Shown: positions 50,060 through 61,825 of the stretch, in pieces
Position numbering within the stretch: the stretch's first letter is position 1
How the letters are laid out: every line of letters begins with the position of its first letter
NCBI GenBank assembly: GCA_011109175.1
Contig: RDEW01000013.1
Span: 721,221 to 785,220, forward strand
From: Dicyema japonicum
Taxonomy: Eukaryota > Dicyemida > Rhombozoa > Dicyemidae
Direction: 5' to 3'
Length of the DNA: 64,000 nt
Notes under the pieces: generated by a model
The model's input: the letters and a program-made list of their open reading frames with translations, nothing else
Database searches by the model: none
Told to the model about the DNA's origin: nothing
Made by a program: the position numbers and the translations under genes

Positions 50060-50515
50060 TTCTAGCAACTGCTTTTGTAGGTCACTGGTTCTGTTACACA
50101 CGACGCAGTATTCCTGTGGATCTAAGCAATTGATGTAGTCTGTTCCATAACCTAGTAGATAGCACTGCGATCGACATCATTCATTTTGTCAAATTGATCA
50201 ATACAGCAGAGTCCTCCATCACAGAGCACAAGGTTTGACCTTCCAAGTTCATCTCCCCTGTTAATTGATCTTTCATAACAGCCGCAATTAGTACAACTCT
50301 ACTCGAGTAGAGATATCAACTACCCAAACCAGAAAGAGAGCCTTCTTGATGTTCTCATGACCAAATATTTCTGAGGCCATAGAGGCCCTGAGCTTTTCAT
50401 AAAAGTCAGAAGCTGCAAATAACAGAGAGAGACATTTAATGAATGAGCTTTTCCTCTTCAGCCGTGAACTCCATCGTGTTGTAGGAATTGTTCCTGCGGG
50501 AGTCAAAAAAGTTTT
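50060..50515 (-). pseudogene. MCM7: MCM7-like replicative helicase pseudogene
   Basis: The minus strand carries [12 protein letters not shown], then [31 protein letters not shown], later [16 protein letters not shown] and [27 protein letters not shown] and VMEQTTSIA. These are MCM7 segments ending with the Walker B block. The Walker A region (GDPGVAKS in the family) between KKALFL and AAVMKD is missing, a deletion of about 40-50 codons. The frame changes, and stops fall within RSAIY*VMEQ and after SIA. It cannot encode a helicase. There are no clear introns, so it may be a retrocopy or an eroded gene. Confidence 0.82.
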
Positions 50516-50929
50516 GATTTTTTACCCACATGAGTTGTCTCCCATTGTTCCCCGTCTCCGGGATAAATGATTAAAGCGGTAAGTTTATGAAATTATCATT
50601 GCCACTTGACAGGATGATATTGATCGAAATTTTCAGAAACTCAAATTCTTCATATCTGGTTCACTCACTTTTTTGGCAATGTTTTTATTTGTTCAAAACT
50701 TTTTTTAAAATAAAAATCCGTCCATTTATCCGCGAGTTATTGTGTCTATTGATTTGTAAATTTATGTTTCTTGACCATTTTTTACGGACCTGCATTCAAG
50801 GATCCCCTCCACCCCTTTAATTTCTTCAGCTGACAAGTATTTGTTAGTATATATTCATAGTGTTGACAAAATCGAATATTTGAAAGTATGCATTGATTCA
50901 GCCTACTTATATGTTCAAAATGCTACTAT

Positions 50930-51600
50930 GAAGCTCGTTGAACCAGTTCAGACACGTCCTACTGGTTTCAACATTGATTTGGACATCAGAGAATGTTGAA
51001 GTTGATTTATTATTTATTGATAGTTGAAAGAATTTATGAAAATTTGTCGTGAGTACATTCTCGCACTCAATTGATTTGTATCGCGAGAAATTACCCAATG
51101 AATCACTTTCTGATCAGAAACTACAGCGTGAGCTAGCTCTATGTACCGCCAACTGCAATCTACAACCAATGGATAATATAATGGCATTAATTACCGCCAC
51201 GTGGCATACTTATAAATTAAAAAATAATAAAACAACCATTTATCTGGCCAATAGACTGATTAATCTTGGTCCCCCTGCCGAATTTGAAAATATGGTGACA
51301 TTATGATCAACCGTATTAGGCAGGGGATATCATTACCGAATGCGATAACGACCCGGTTGATGCTGGTCGTATTGATTATCAGACCCCATTTGAAATATGC
51401 GGGGTTTCTTATAAGCCTATATACCAGTATTTAGTATTTGGCATTGTCTTGGAGGTTATCCATGTGTGAGGGACCGTTGACTATGACTGCCTACCTTCCA
51501 GAATATTGTGGACAAGTGTGCAGAATTAGTCTTCCATGAGTTATTTTATTTGTAGGTGACTGAGATGCGTAAAATTAGACTCAAAGAAGTGGATGTTATC
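50930..51600 (+). pseudogene. COPA: Coatomer alpha subunit C-terminal fragment, probably decayed
   Basis: Encoded pieces follow the last part of alpha-COP in order: NQFRHVLL, FMKICREYILALN, LYREKLPNESLSDQKLQREL, YKLKNNKTTIYLANRLINLG, DAGRIDYQTPFEICGVSYKP, CEGPLTMTAYLPEYCGQVCR and VTEMRKI. Introns of about 23, 25 and 28 nt fit at 51001-51023, about 51295 and about 51432. Two junctions (near 51072 and 51550) need one-base shifts no intron explains. The first 1000 or so residues of coatomer alpha are not upstream. It is most likely a partial, eroding copy; sequencing error in a real but truncated gene is the alternative. Confidence 0.7.
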
Positions 51601-51898
51601 GGAAGAAATTATGTTAATGAAGGAAATCAGACGATTCGGAGTGGGGAAATGGAAAAGGGAGGTGTATCCTTTCACAGACACAAGTTATCAACAACTAAAG
51701 AACAAATATAGAAGCATTCTTAATAATAGTTGTAAAAACGTAAACTATTAAGATTAACAAGAACAACTTAATTTTTTTCGTTAATTAATATAAATTTAAA
51801 GTTACTTATTAATTAATATTATTAATATTTATTAATTCCAATTTATTCAAATAAATAAATATAAAAAAAATAAATAAAAATTATGATTTATCTTTGTA

Positions 51899-52115
51899 GT
51901 TTGGTTTGACGAGTGACGCCGTCATCAGTGAATACTCACTGCAGAACTGGATTGTCTAGAAAGGACACTCACACAAGAAAAAGAAAAAAAGAAGTGAAGA
52001 TCATTCCTTGGTTCTACGATTAGTTAAAATTAACTGTTCTTTACTTAAATAAAGTGTGTGTCCTGCCTATGCGGAGCTAATACCACGGCTCCGTGAAAAA
52101 GGCTGTTATTATTAT
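51899..52115 (+). mobile_element. tRNA-derived SINE, 5'-truncated copy
   Basis: From GTTTGACGAGTGACGCCGTC through ATTCCTTGGTTCTACGATTA to AAAGTGTGTGTCCTGCCTAT it is nearly identical to 12165-12374, ending TTATTATTATTATT. The tRNA-like head is absent. High similarity to the full-length copy implies recent activity. Confidence 0.9.
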
Positions 52116-52119
52116 TATT

Positions 52120-53340
52120 TATAATATATAGTCAAAGGGCTAAAGAACATACTTAACTAATGCATCAACCAGCAGAACGGGAATAATTTGGCTACTGTGT
52201 GAATAGACGTTGAGCTAATCGACCAAAACATAAAGAATATTCTTGTACACAATCGGATTCATTTGAACCCTGGAAACTATGAAAGACTATCTGGCAGAGA
52301 TAAGCTTAGAGAGGATTGGGGTCCATTACCCATAAAAGTGAACGGATGCTCTTACAATTCATCCGAGACCGGAGAGGAAGTATTGTTTGAGGAAAGCAAG
52401 GATTCTACGGGTCATAAAATCAGAGGGCCACAATTGTAGAATTCCTCATTATAAGGTATAAAGAACCCGCTGTTATAAATCTGAACTTATTAAAAGAGCT
52501 CCAGGAGAAAATCTTTATGGAACAAAACGGAGGAAGCAACTCTGAATATTTTGGATGACATCGACGTCAAGGAATCATCTCAGTGGTTATCACACGGGGA
52601 CAATTTTCCAAATGTGAATGATTGTTGTGTTTTATACAAGACCGTAATTTATTTTTATACAATGTTGGAGAAAAGTGGAACCATGTAATTCTAAAGTGTC
52701 GAAAATTTGGAAACAAGGTGTGGTCGTATGTTTAACAACGATTACATGCGAAGACATAATGAGGTGGTTAAATCCATACATCTGCAAGTTCGATAGTCTG
52801 AATGGTCAAATTGAGGAAAGGAAAACTCATGACTGTCCAAACTATTAACTACAAAGAGCCTCAAAGTGTGAGTTGGGAAGGTACAAAGAGGAGGCGAATT
52901 AAGACAGATCACATCAATTCATTTAGCCCTAATAATACCTACAACGACAATCTATGGGATGCCTATAGAAATCATTGGGCGGACTAGGTACCTTAGAGTG
53001 ACTTTCAACTCCAAGTGTAGCTTCCAGGACCACACCATTCTCGTTAAGAAACGGTCTGTACAAAGACTAGGTGCAATGAGGGTTTTCAGCTGAGCCGTGA
53101 TGTCTGGGCCAAAGTGTTAAACGCCATGGTGTTACATATGGTACGCACTCCTGTTATCACATTGAGGAACGAGAAAAGTGCCTAGTTAATTTGAGGAAAG
53201 TCCGGCGGCGCGCAATAAGGTATTTTTTGGGGATGTCTCATAGAGCGCCATTGCCGGAAAGAGGTTACACAAACTTCGAATATCCAGAGGAGGTTATTAA
53301 GAGATCCTCATATGAATAAAGGACATGACAAAAGAAAGAA
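52120..53340 (+). mobile_element. Probable LINE remains, poorly preserved
   Basis: At 52990-53100 shifted frames read YLRVTFNSKCSFQDH and KKRSVQRLGAMRVFS. This resembles the YLGV.....F..HI..V..K..K segment after the catalytic box of LINE reverse transcriptases. The region upstream has open frames without clear motifs. Confidence 0.4.
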
Positions 53341-53559
53341 AAAAAGGTGTTCCCAAAACGCTGCCACAAGGCAGTGAACAAAACGAAAATTAGCTTCCCT
53401 TACTATACTTGTTGCATAAAAAAGTCTCTAAAAAATATTATGGGGAAATTCAAGTACGTTCAAAGTGTGAGTAAATTATCAATAGTGATGTCTTCGACGG
53501 TAAGACGTTGGACAAAAATGGAAGAGGGGGGACCTACTTCTCTACTTCTCTTTGGAAGC

Positions 53560-55300
53560 GGAAATTTGTAATAAAGTATTGGAAGATGGATTTGGTCGGC
53601 ACAAGCAGATGTTCTCCCTTTGGTTCCTTCCTTGGAATAGTTAGTTATGACTATTTGTGCTGGGCTTACAATGGTTAGCCGGGGTTAATAACATCGTTGC
53701 CAAGCTAGCGGATTGTGTGGAAGCGTTTGTTTTTCTTTCTGAAAACCAGATGGGAACAAGGAAGAGATGTCAGGGTGCTAAAGAACAGGCACTAGTCGAT
53801 AAATCACTTAATAAAGTTAATGGAGGTGGATTATGTGCTGCATGGATTGCTGTCAAAAAAGCATTTGACTCGGTTGACCACAACTTTTTAATAGAAGTCC
53901 TTGGAAAATCCGGAATCCCGAATGAATTATTAAATTTGTGAGATTACTTATTATGCATTGGAGAGTGAAACTAGCGTTGAATAATGAAAATATCCGTGAT
54001 ATTCAGATTGAAAGGGGAATTTTGCAAGGGAAGATGTTATTGTCAAGATGATGGAAGATGTTAATTTGTACTTCAGTGCTGTGGGGTTGGAAAGGAATCT
54101 AGAAAAAGTCCGCTACAAATGTCTTGTTATCAGATGAAGCCAAGTTGTTGGAGGGAATGGATGGATATAAATCCCTCGGTGTATTGGAAGGTCCTTCCGG
54201 ACAAATTCAAAAGCCAGAAATGTAAAAAGTAATTTCTTCGCAAGTAAACCAGAGAATTGAGAAACCGGTGAATACCAAGCTAAATGCAGTGAATTTTTTT
54301 AAGGCTATTAACGAGCACGCTCTGTCTTTAGATAACTATTGGACTCATTAATGTGGAACCCTGTGAATACGAATTGATTGACTCAGCTATCCGCACCATA
54401 TTGATTAAACATCGAGTCCATCTCAAACCTGCATGCAAGCAGAGGCTTTATTTAACGAGGAATTACTTTGGGAGAGGGCTACGCTCAATCTCTCTACTAA
54501 GTGAGATGTTACATGGATTTTTTCATGATTTGAAACTCAGAAGTACTGTTTGCAGTAGAAGTGGCGCGGTTCTTCAAGCCGAAATTTTGGAGAAAACACA
54601 TTTGGCATTAATTGAAGAATTTCTAAGGCACAAGCATTCTGTTTACGACACCTCTGAGTTGGATACAAAATTGATATCGAACATGCAAAAAGAAGGTTTG
54701 ATGAAACAAATTCGATTGAAGAGTCTTCATTCCGTTATTTATAAGAATTTGTTGGAGGATTATGTGAATATAGAGCATTTCTCTCATTGGCTTCTAAAGG
54801 GAATAACTCCCCAAGGTCGGAAGCCTTATTCTGCCTTATTCAAGATAGGAATCTGTTCTTTGGAGAACAAAATGCAATGAGCACCCCTTGTAAAAAATGG
54901 AAGAAGACCGTGGATCATTGTGCCACAAGGTGTGAAAAGATGTTGCATGGGGATTATGTAAGGGAGAAACAAAATTACCTTGGTCAAAGTGGGAATAACA
55001 TCTTCCCAAAATCTACAGCAGGTGGAATGTGAAAAGCTGAGGAAGTATAACCTTCTTTCCAAAGAGCTGGAGTTGATACACCACACAGAGGTCAAGATTG
55101 TCCCGATTGTACTCACTTGGGATGGCCTAGTGACTTCGCATTCATGGAAGTATGCCAGATCTTTGAATATAAGTGAAAGAACGTATGCGTATGTTCAATC
55201 GTTGGTAATCAAGAAGACCTTGGAGAGTATGATTGTATCATATAGGACGTTTCGAGGCGCTATGATACCAAGTCGACGTTTCGAGGCGCTATGATAAACT
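53560..55300 (+). mobile_element. LINE family F, long decayed copy
   Basis: Over 1.7 kb the following appear in order: LSENQMGTRKRCQGAKEQAL and AWIAVKKAFDSVDHNFLIEV (about 53735-53905), then a broken YKSLGVL segment near 54170. Next come EYELIDSAIRTILIKHRVHL and LYLTRNYFGRGL (about 54365-54480), a CHCC-like KTVDHCATRCEKMLHGDYV block (about 54905-54960) and VKIVPIVLTWDGLVTS (about 55095-55140). This order (RT, LYL.R..GGRGL, cysteine/histidine knuckle, VPVVLTWDG) is typical of one metazoan non-LTR group. Several frame shifts kill it. It ends in a short direct duplication near 55243-55293. Confidence 0.82.
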
Positions 55301-55396
55301 TAATGAAGGGGTAAAGGATATTTAATTAGATTGACCTTTTAAGAATAATTTTTGTTTAGAAAAATATATAGTTATTAATTTTTCACGTTATTGAAG

Positions 55397-56590
55397 TACC
55401 CCTTGCAAATTGGCCATTTTTGGTTTCTTAGAATTTTGTGGCCAATTTGAAAAATAAAATCAATAATTTTAAAGACAATGAACAAGAATTTTTTTAAACG
55501 GCTTAAATGAAAAAAAGTATTATGTGTTATTAAATAAAATGTGATTTCTAACTGTTTTTTCTTTCCTTCAATAATACTTGCTTTGTACTTTCTTATTGAA
55601 GAAATTAGTAAACTGCTCATTATCAACGTTGGCTAAGAGTTCCCTCTCTATTCCAGTTAATCTAACTACAATATCCATTTTGTCTTCAGGTCTTTTTTTC
55701 AGATTCTTGTTTACTATTTTTTGAATCTTCTTAAGATTTTTCATTTTTGATAAATGTTTCATTTTCCGTGTATTCAATTTTTTAAAAAATCCTCAACTTT
55801 GAAAGGATCAAAAATATTTGTTCTTCTGATTGCTGTATTATCAATTTCAAGAATTTCGTTATTGAGATTTTTAAAACTTTGAGACAATTCCTGATCGTCT
55901 CGTCGGATACGTCTTCCAAGCCAAATTGTAAAAAAACCGTATCCTTGAGTCTTCAGTAGACATTAAAGCATCATTCAGAAAACCACCCAGAAAACTGATT
56001 TTTCGAAAAGTACCTATTTCCATCCATTCCACCAACTTTTCTTCAAGCTTTGAAAACTTTGGTTTATGTGCAGCTCTAAAATACGGTTGATAATTTTTTG
56101 AATTTTTAAAAATAGTGCCCTTCTTCAGTAAAAGATTATTTATTGTTTTTCGAAACATGTTTGAGAATCTATCAGCTAACCCCATGACACGAAATAGCAT
56201 CACTTTTCTTCTTTATAAGTAACAATTTGAGTTTTTTATTAAAAGTACAGTCCACGAGAAAAATTGGAAGACATGCATTAATTAAATTTTTATTTTTTTT
56301 AAAACTAATTTTTTTAACAATTAAACAAATGTTAGTTGAGGAAGCCTTCTGCGTGGATTACGAACGAGTTCCCTCGGAGTATGGCTATTCCAATCTTTTG
56401 TCTCAGCCATAACCCTTCTCGTTGATCCCTTTTGTTTCTGGCAAGCAATCCTTCGAGTTCTCGCAAGAACTCTTTTTTTTTAAAATTCGTATTAAAAATT
56501 AAATTAAAAATTGTGGTCAATTAGTAAGGAGAATAGGATTTTTTCTCAGAAAATTTTTAAAAATGTGGCCAATTTGCGAGGGTCGGGTGT
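55397..56590 (-). mobile_element. Tigger/pogo-like DNA transposon remnant
   Basis: Inverted ends: CCCCTTGCAAATTGGCCATT from about 55399, and on the other strand from about 56584 CCCTCGCAAATTGGCCACAT. The minus strand in between encodes RKTINNLLLKKGTIFKNSKN and KFSKLEEKLVEWME. These resemble the two DNA-binding helix-turn-helix units of CENP-B/Tigger-type transposases. The catalytic DDE part is not recognisable, and later frames are broken. Length is about 1.2 kb. A family D LINE fragment (56332-56520) sits between the transposase start and the right end. Confidence 0.6.
56332..56520 (-). mobile_element. LINE family D terminal fragment nested in a DNA transposon
   Basis: The minus-strand frame reads REGLWLRQKIGIAILRGNSF, equivalent to the last motif of the family (compare ISLAILRGNS at 8100). 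It has no upstream domains. Confidence 0.55.
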
Positions 56591-56599
56591 ATTTATATT

Positions 56600-57900
56600 T
56601 CCATAGATGCAAAAATGAAAATTGGCAACGAAAAAAAAGCTCTAAATAGCGGAATGTATTACTAACAGCTTATTAGTAATAAGAATGGATAATTGCTGTC
56701 ATTTTTAAAATTAGCAGAGCTACAATTCATGGCAAAGGATATTGTTCCCTTCCTTAGAGGTGCAGTTATGTATTCAAATTCACCTAAAGAGACCAATAAT
56801 TCTGAAAAAAATAAAACGTGGTTCAAATAGATGTCCAACTGTATTGACTGTCAATTTTTATACAACTTTTATATTGATTGCAAAAATTCTTATGCTATGT
56901 TGACTGAAACTAATAATCATCTTGTTATTTTCCTATACAAAGTCAGTCCGAAAATAGAACAAATTTTATCAAATTTATAAAAAAAATGGTTCAATGCTTC
57001 AAATGTATGCTGCGATTTAATTATTGAAGCCAAGGCAGATACATGGATATGGCATAAGCAGAACTTCAGTTACACCTAAACGACCTGGGGGCTCTCTTCG
57101 AACCGACTTTCCATATCCACGGAATAATTTTAATAAACAATTATACCACCGACCAGAGACAAAAGGAAACGACATAAATTAATTTTTTATAGAGATATTA
57201 TACCCAAGAATACTAACCGGGGACCCCCTCTTCTCTTTTCATAACATGTGAAGAACGTTCTGGTAAAGAACTTACTGAAACTCGACATCATTAATTAATT
57301 TCTGAACTCCAGGACCCAGGTCGTCACAAGAATGCTCTGCAGCCCTATATAATCAGCTCTTAAAGCCGATGGTGTAGTATGCCTGTGCTTATGGAATTTC
57401 AATTTCGAATCTTTAAAGTGGTCAGCTAAACTAATTTCTCTGGCCAACCATTCTCCCATTACTTGACCACGCGGCAATCGGGAATAATGGGTCCGGTGTC
57501 ATAACTCACCGTAGCTCCGAATCCGATCGGTTCTATCAATCAGCGTTAGAAACAACAGAAAAAGTTTATTAATACACAAAAATAACGAGTTAGCCGGAGG
57601 GTAAAGTATTTATAGTCCTGCCACGAGGCTTGGACACTTCTACAGTTTCTATCTGCTTAGTTAGGTTTTATCGATATTTACAAGTTCTGGTTCTTATCAT
57701 AAAAGCTCCTTATCCTCTCCTCGGCCTTACATTTGATTGACTCTAAGTTTATCTTCTTCCTCGTCTTGTAATCTTTTTCCTAATACAATGGCCATCTCTG
57801 TTTTTTTTCCAGTAGAAATATAATTCTATCCTTCTTCGTAGATAAAAACCATCCCTCGTATCCATAAAATAAATTTGGATAAATTATCGAGATGAATAAA
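56600..57900. other. Gene-poor stretch with one unidentified open frame
   Basis: On the minus strand at 57295-57510 a frame reads SRLPRGQVMGEWLAREISLA, then HFKDSKLKFHKHRHTTPSAL. It has no recognised family and no clear introns. The rest is AT-rich. Confidence 0.3.
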
Positions 57901-57904
57901 AACT

Positions 57905-58030
57905 TATCCTTACTGAGTGTATCCAGTTTCCACTGTCACAGAATCCTTCCAATGTCACACAAGTCCATACAGAACATAAAAGGTAAAAGACGTCCATTCC
58001 TTGTGGAAACTTCTCCGGTGGAGTGGAATA
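57905..58030 (+). repeat. Interspersed repeat family E, 5' half (copy 4)
   Basis: GTGTATCCAGTTTCCACTGT, GTCCATACAGAACATAAAAG and GGTAAAAGACGTCC match 44585-44660. The CAGGCACTGG half is absent. Confidence 0.55.
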
Positions 58031-58039
58031 GGAGGACTT

Positions 58040-58920
58040 GAAGCCAAACACAGTCAAATGCGTTGGAAATATCCAGGCATACCAGGTTCACTTACATCGA
58101 CTTTTAGTAACCTTTAGGATTTCCGAATTAAGTAGGAAGAGACAGTCTTCACACGACCTTCCAGGACCCCCCATTAGTGTGGGAGTAAGAAATTATTTTC
58201 TCCAATATGCCGACACAGATAATCCTCTCCATTTTCTTCATCATAGAACATACAAGACAGAGGGTCCCTATTTAGTTTCCTATCATACTTACTATAGATC
58301 TCTTCCATAAGGGTGGAATAAAAACAAGCCTGAGGCTTGCATTAAATAGTTTCTGTAGACGAAACATTACATCCGGATCTCTTTGAACATGACCGTATTT
58401 ATATCGTCTTTCAGATTGTCAAAAATTAGATTTATTGAGTTAACACTCTGTATACTCTCCAGGTGATCTTTGAAAATAATGGGAATTTCCTCCATCGTGT
58501 AGAAACCACCATATGTTTCTCCAGAAATATTTTCCGCATCTGTTCTAGAACTTTCTATAACTCCTCCAGAATTATGTTTTCTGACATCGACTTGCCATAT
58601 CTTTTCATATTCAGATCACCGAGATATGTGCAAGCATATTCTCGGAAACTGAAGATTCTTGCGGGACCGTCCTCGTGGAATTCTCATCATTGGCTTTAAC
58701 ACCTACGAACGACGATATGGAATTCCTAGCATTGGCTTGTCCTCTTCAAATTTATTCGCAACATCAGCTCCAAGGAAAGTGACATAACAAAAGTCTTCTT
58801 TGTTTCAGATTTAGTTTTGTTTCTTTTCTCCCCTTAAAAATTTTCACACGTGTTGCTTGAGTATTTCAACGAACCTACATTTTCGAGCGAATAAAAAAAT
58901 TTTACTAATTTTTCGTATTT
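58040..58920. other. Region without recognised genes
   Basis: Open frames at 58038-58310 and 58463-58699 on the plus strand show no family similarity that I can see. They could be exons of an unknown gene or chance. Confidence 0.3.
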
Positions 58921-58950
58921 ATACGTCGCAAAAGCTTTCATCAATCAGCA

Positions 58951-60370
58951 TTAGAAGCTGCCAAAACACGTAAATTGAGGAAAAAACCCACACCTCTCCA
59001 AATTATGAAGAGGAGCGTTCTCCAAAGTGATGCCGAGTTGTCCCTTAGCAAAAAAAGTAAATGCAATAATAAGGTCATCGGCGTATGATAGGATGACTGT
59101 TTTCGGGGGAGTTGGTATGTCGCTGAGGAATAGATTAAATAGTGATGGTGAGAGAACGGACCCTTGAGGGAGACCATTGGGGAGGTAGAAGAATCGGGAC
59201 ATATGAGAATAAAAAAATGTTTGACCCAGTCTTCCGGAAAGAAAGTTAATGATTCAGAACTGCCAAACTTGAGGGATATTTAATGAACTGATCTTTTTTG
59301 AAAAAACCACACGAGAAATCCGGTCAAACGCCTTTGTCAGGTCAACTGAAGCCAGAACAGTTCCTTCGGGGGATGTCTAATTGTTAATAAACTGTTTCAA
59401 GATGAATAGATGGGAGGTTGTTGAGAGATTGGGACAAAAGCCATGTTGGAAAGGTTGAGGTGGGCTGAAATCTCGTTCAATTGTTCCAAAATCTTCGATG
59501 CACGTGACGTACAAGAAATAGGTATGTAGGAGGAAGGGGAGGAGGAATCCTGTGGTTTTTGAGAACGGGGATAATTATCGATTTCTTTCATAAAATAGGA
59601 ATAAAATTGATTGAGAATTCATTGGCCTTGAGAGCATTGAGTCCGAGGTGTTTAAAGTGGAGGATACATAGGCCATCAGGGCCTTTGGCAGGAGAGTTGC
59701 GCGCATTTGGGATCAAATCATGTATTAGCTTTACGGGAACTTGCATATAACCCCGTACCTCCTGGTTGGACTTTCTTAGGTAGAGTATCTTTGGACATTG
59801 GAATGTGACTGGTACTGAAATTATGGGTCATCAAATCGTTTGCCTGACGGCGGAGTCTTTAGTTTGGTTGTTTTCATCAAGCGTCTTACCATGAGAGGAG
59901 CCGTTTTGACTGACCTGAAGATCTTTGATGGACATTCCAGTTAACAAACTATGCGATCGAGGGTGAACACAGGTCAGGGGATGTGTTTGGATCACCGGGA
60001 CGAATTCCACATCTTGTGTGTTGGTTGCGATTGTTCAATATGACAAGGTGTTCGAGATCTGGTGTCTGATGACTGAGTAGAATAACATATGGGTCCTTAG
60101 CATTATGGTCACAGCAAATGATGAGGTTATTGAGGTTGAGTAGGAATTCCATGTTGGAACGGTAGACATTCTGGCAGCATTATGAAGGTGGGAGAGTGTA
60201 AGGAGTAGACATGATGTTAATAATAATTACTTCGATCGAGTTGTAGGTTTGTTCGATTCTGGGTTTGGCTCGACATCTCCCGACGTCAGGAGGATCTCAT
60301 GTGGGAATCTTAGAAGTTGTACTGAAGTTCTGCCTCTGTTGAAAGAGCTATTTCACTAATAACAAAGATT
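58951..60370 (-). mobile_element. LINE family B, endonuclease plus RT, minus orientation
   Basis: Reading from 60370 down: EIALSTEAELQYNF and LIICCDHNAKDPYVI (endonuclease-like, about 60060-60140), then RPGDPNTSPDLCSPSIA. Next come AKGPDGLCILHFKHLGLNAL (about 59640-59700), WKKSIIIPVLKNHRIP and an HGF.P..STT-type block (about 59410-59450). The copy ends GLPQGSVLSPSLFNLFLSDI and LSYADDLIIAFTF (about 59080-59180). Domain order, endonuclease then reverse transcriptase, is that of a jockey/CR1-type LINE. It is the longest family B copy here, broken by several frame shifts. Confidence 0.85.
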
Positions 60371-60769
60371 CTCACAAAAGATCGAAATTTTAAAACCGAA
60401 AATATTAATGATTATTTAATTTTATTTATAATAATTAATTTTTTAATAGAAACTTTTATTTTTTTAATTTTAGCTGCGAAAATCACTATTTTTACTATTT
60501 TTTTTAAATTGCTATTTTCCGGTTGATTAGTTTATAGCTCAGAATAGGAGTATTTCAGCAGGAAGATACTTCTTTTTAATTATCCGAGATCAAACTTCAG
60601 GGATCAACATCCTGTATTTTTTCGAGTTGATCCCTGAATATCAAAGGTACTCCTCCTTCATATATACAACTCCATCTGTTTATTTATTATAACCTTCTCT
60701 GTTGCCGTCTTCGGAGACATTATTTTTCTGTAGCTCTCACAAAAGGAGGGAGTTTTACATTAATTTTTG

Positions 60770-61000
60770 CAGCTTCATCCTTCCATTGATGATTGTCTTC
60801 CTGATCATAATGGTCATAAAAAATATTCTTGCATTTAAGTCTCCAACTAGAACAGAGTTAGCACTTGAGTTGTAGAAATCAATTGTATCTGATGTACATG
60901 TCTCAGAATTCTTCAAATATAACCCACTAAAAGGTATCCATGTTCCCCGCACCAAACTTCTACAGATACGAATTAACAATATGTAATGATAGAGGGACTT
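60770..61000 (-). mobile_element. LINE endonuclease fragment
   Basis: The minus-strand frame reads SSANSVLVGDLNARIF, which is the GDxNA(R/H) active-site motif of the apurinic-like endonuclease of non-LTR retrotransposons. It is preceded by an ICRSLVRGTWIPFSGLYLK segment. No RT follows nearby. Confidence 0.6.
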
Positions 61001-61214
61001 CGGGTGCGGAGTCACTCCCTAGTTATTTTTTCTTCCGACACGTAGTTATGGATTTTCTACAAAGACTTTTACCGACCACTAATAGACTAATTCCTTGATC
61101 CTGACGAGGTCCAAAGAACATTTACCCAAGAACAGCGATCCAGAGGACGTTGTCAGGGGAGCTGAGGTCGATTAGAGAACGAGCTATATGCACTTATCGC
61201 ATATCCAGTCTCTT

Positions 61215-61575
61215 AGTGCAATGCCTTTAATCTCGACATACAATGCACTTTCTGAGGAGCCATATCAGCTATTGCTCCCCTCAGGCAGAACACACACACT
61301 TTATTTTAAGCAAGAACCGTTATCATAACTAATCGATGAGGAAGAACCAAGGAATACTATTTACTGCTATAGTTTTTTTTGTTGGGTGTATGTCCTATAT
61401 AGACGATCCGTTCCGCAGTGAAATGTTCATTGATGGCAGCGTCACTCGTCAAACCAAAGCATAGATATGCGTAGAACCTCTAACCAAAATGTAAAATATC
61501 AGGATTCAAACTAGCGACCTTCAGGCCTCGTGTCGGCAACCGTTACACTGCGCTATCTCGTCATACGAGGAAACG
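61215..61575 (-). mobile_element. tRNA-derived SINE, minus orientation
   Basis: On the minus strand: head TAGCGCAGTGTAACGG (A box) and AGTTTGAATCCTGA (B box), then GGTTTGACGAGTGACGCTGC, ATTCCTTGGTTCTTCC and AAAGTGTGTGTGTTCTGCCT with a diverged tail. The body matches the SINEs at 12053 and 51899 but with more substitutions, so this is an older copy. Its head differs in sequence from the copy at 12053. Confidence 0.82.
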
Positions 61576-61825
61576 AAATTTTTTAATATATTCTCATATT
61601 TATGAAAAAATGATTTAATATAAAGTAAAAATCATATTTTCTTGAACCGCTCGTTGCAACAGACTTGGAGTTTCCCCATCTCGAATGATTCTTAAGGTTC
61701 ATAAGTGTGACGTAGTGCTGTAGCTTGGTGGGTTGGCACCACACGAATTTCCCCTGTCGCCTCAAGAATTGCTAGTTGCAATCAACATAAAGTACACACC
61801 AAAATATTAAATAAAACAAAAAAAA

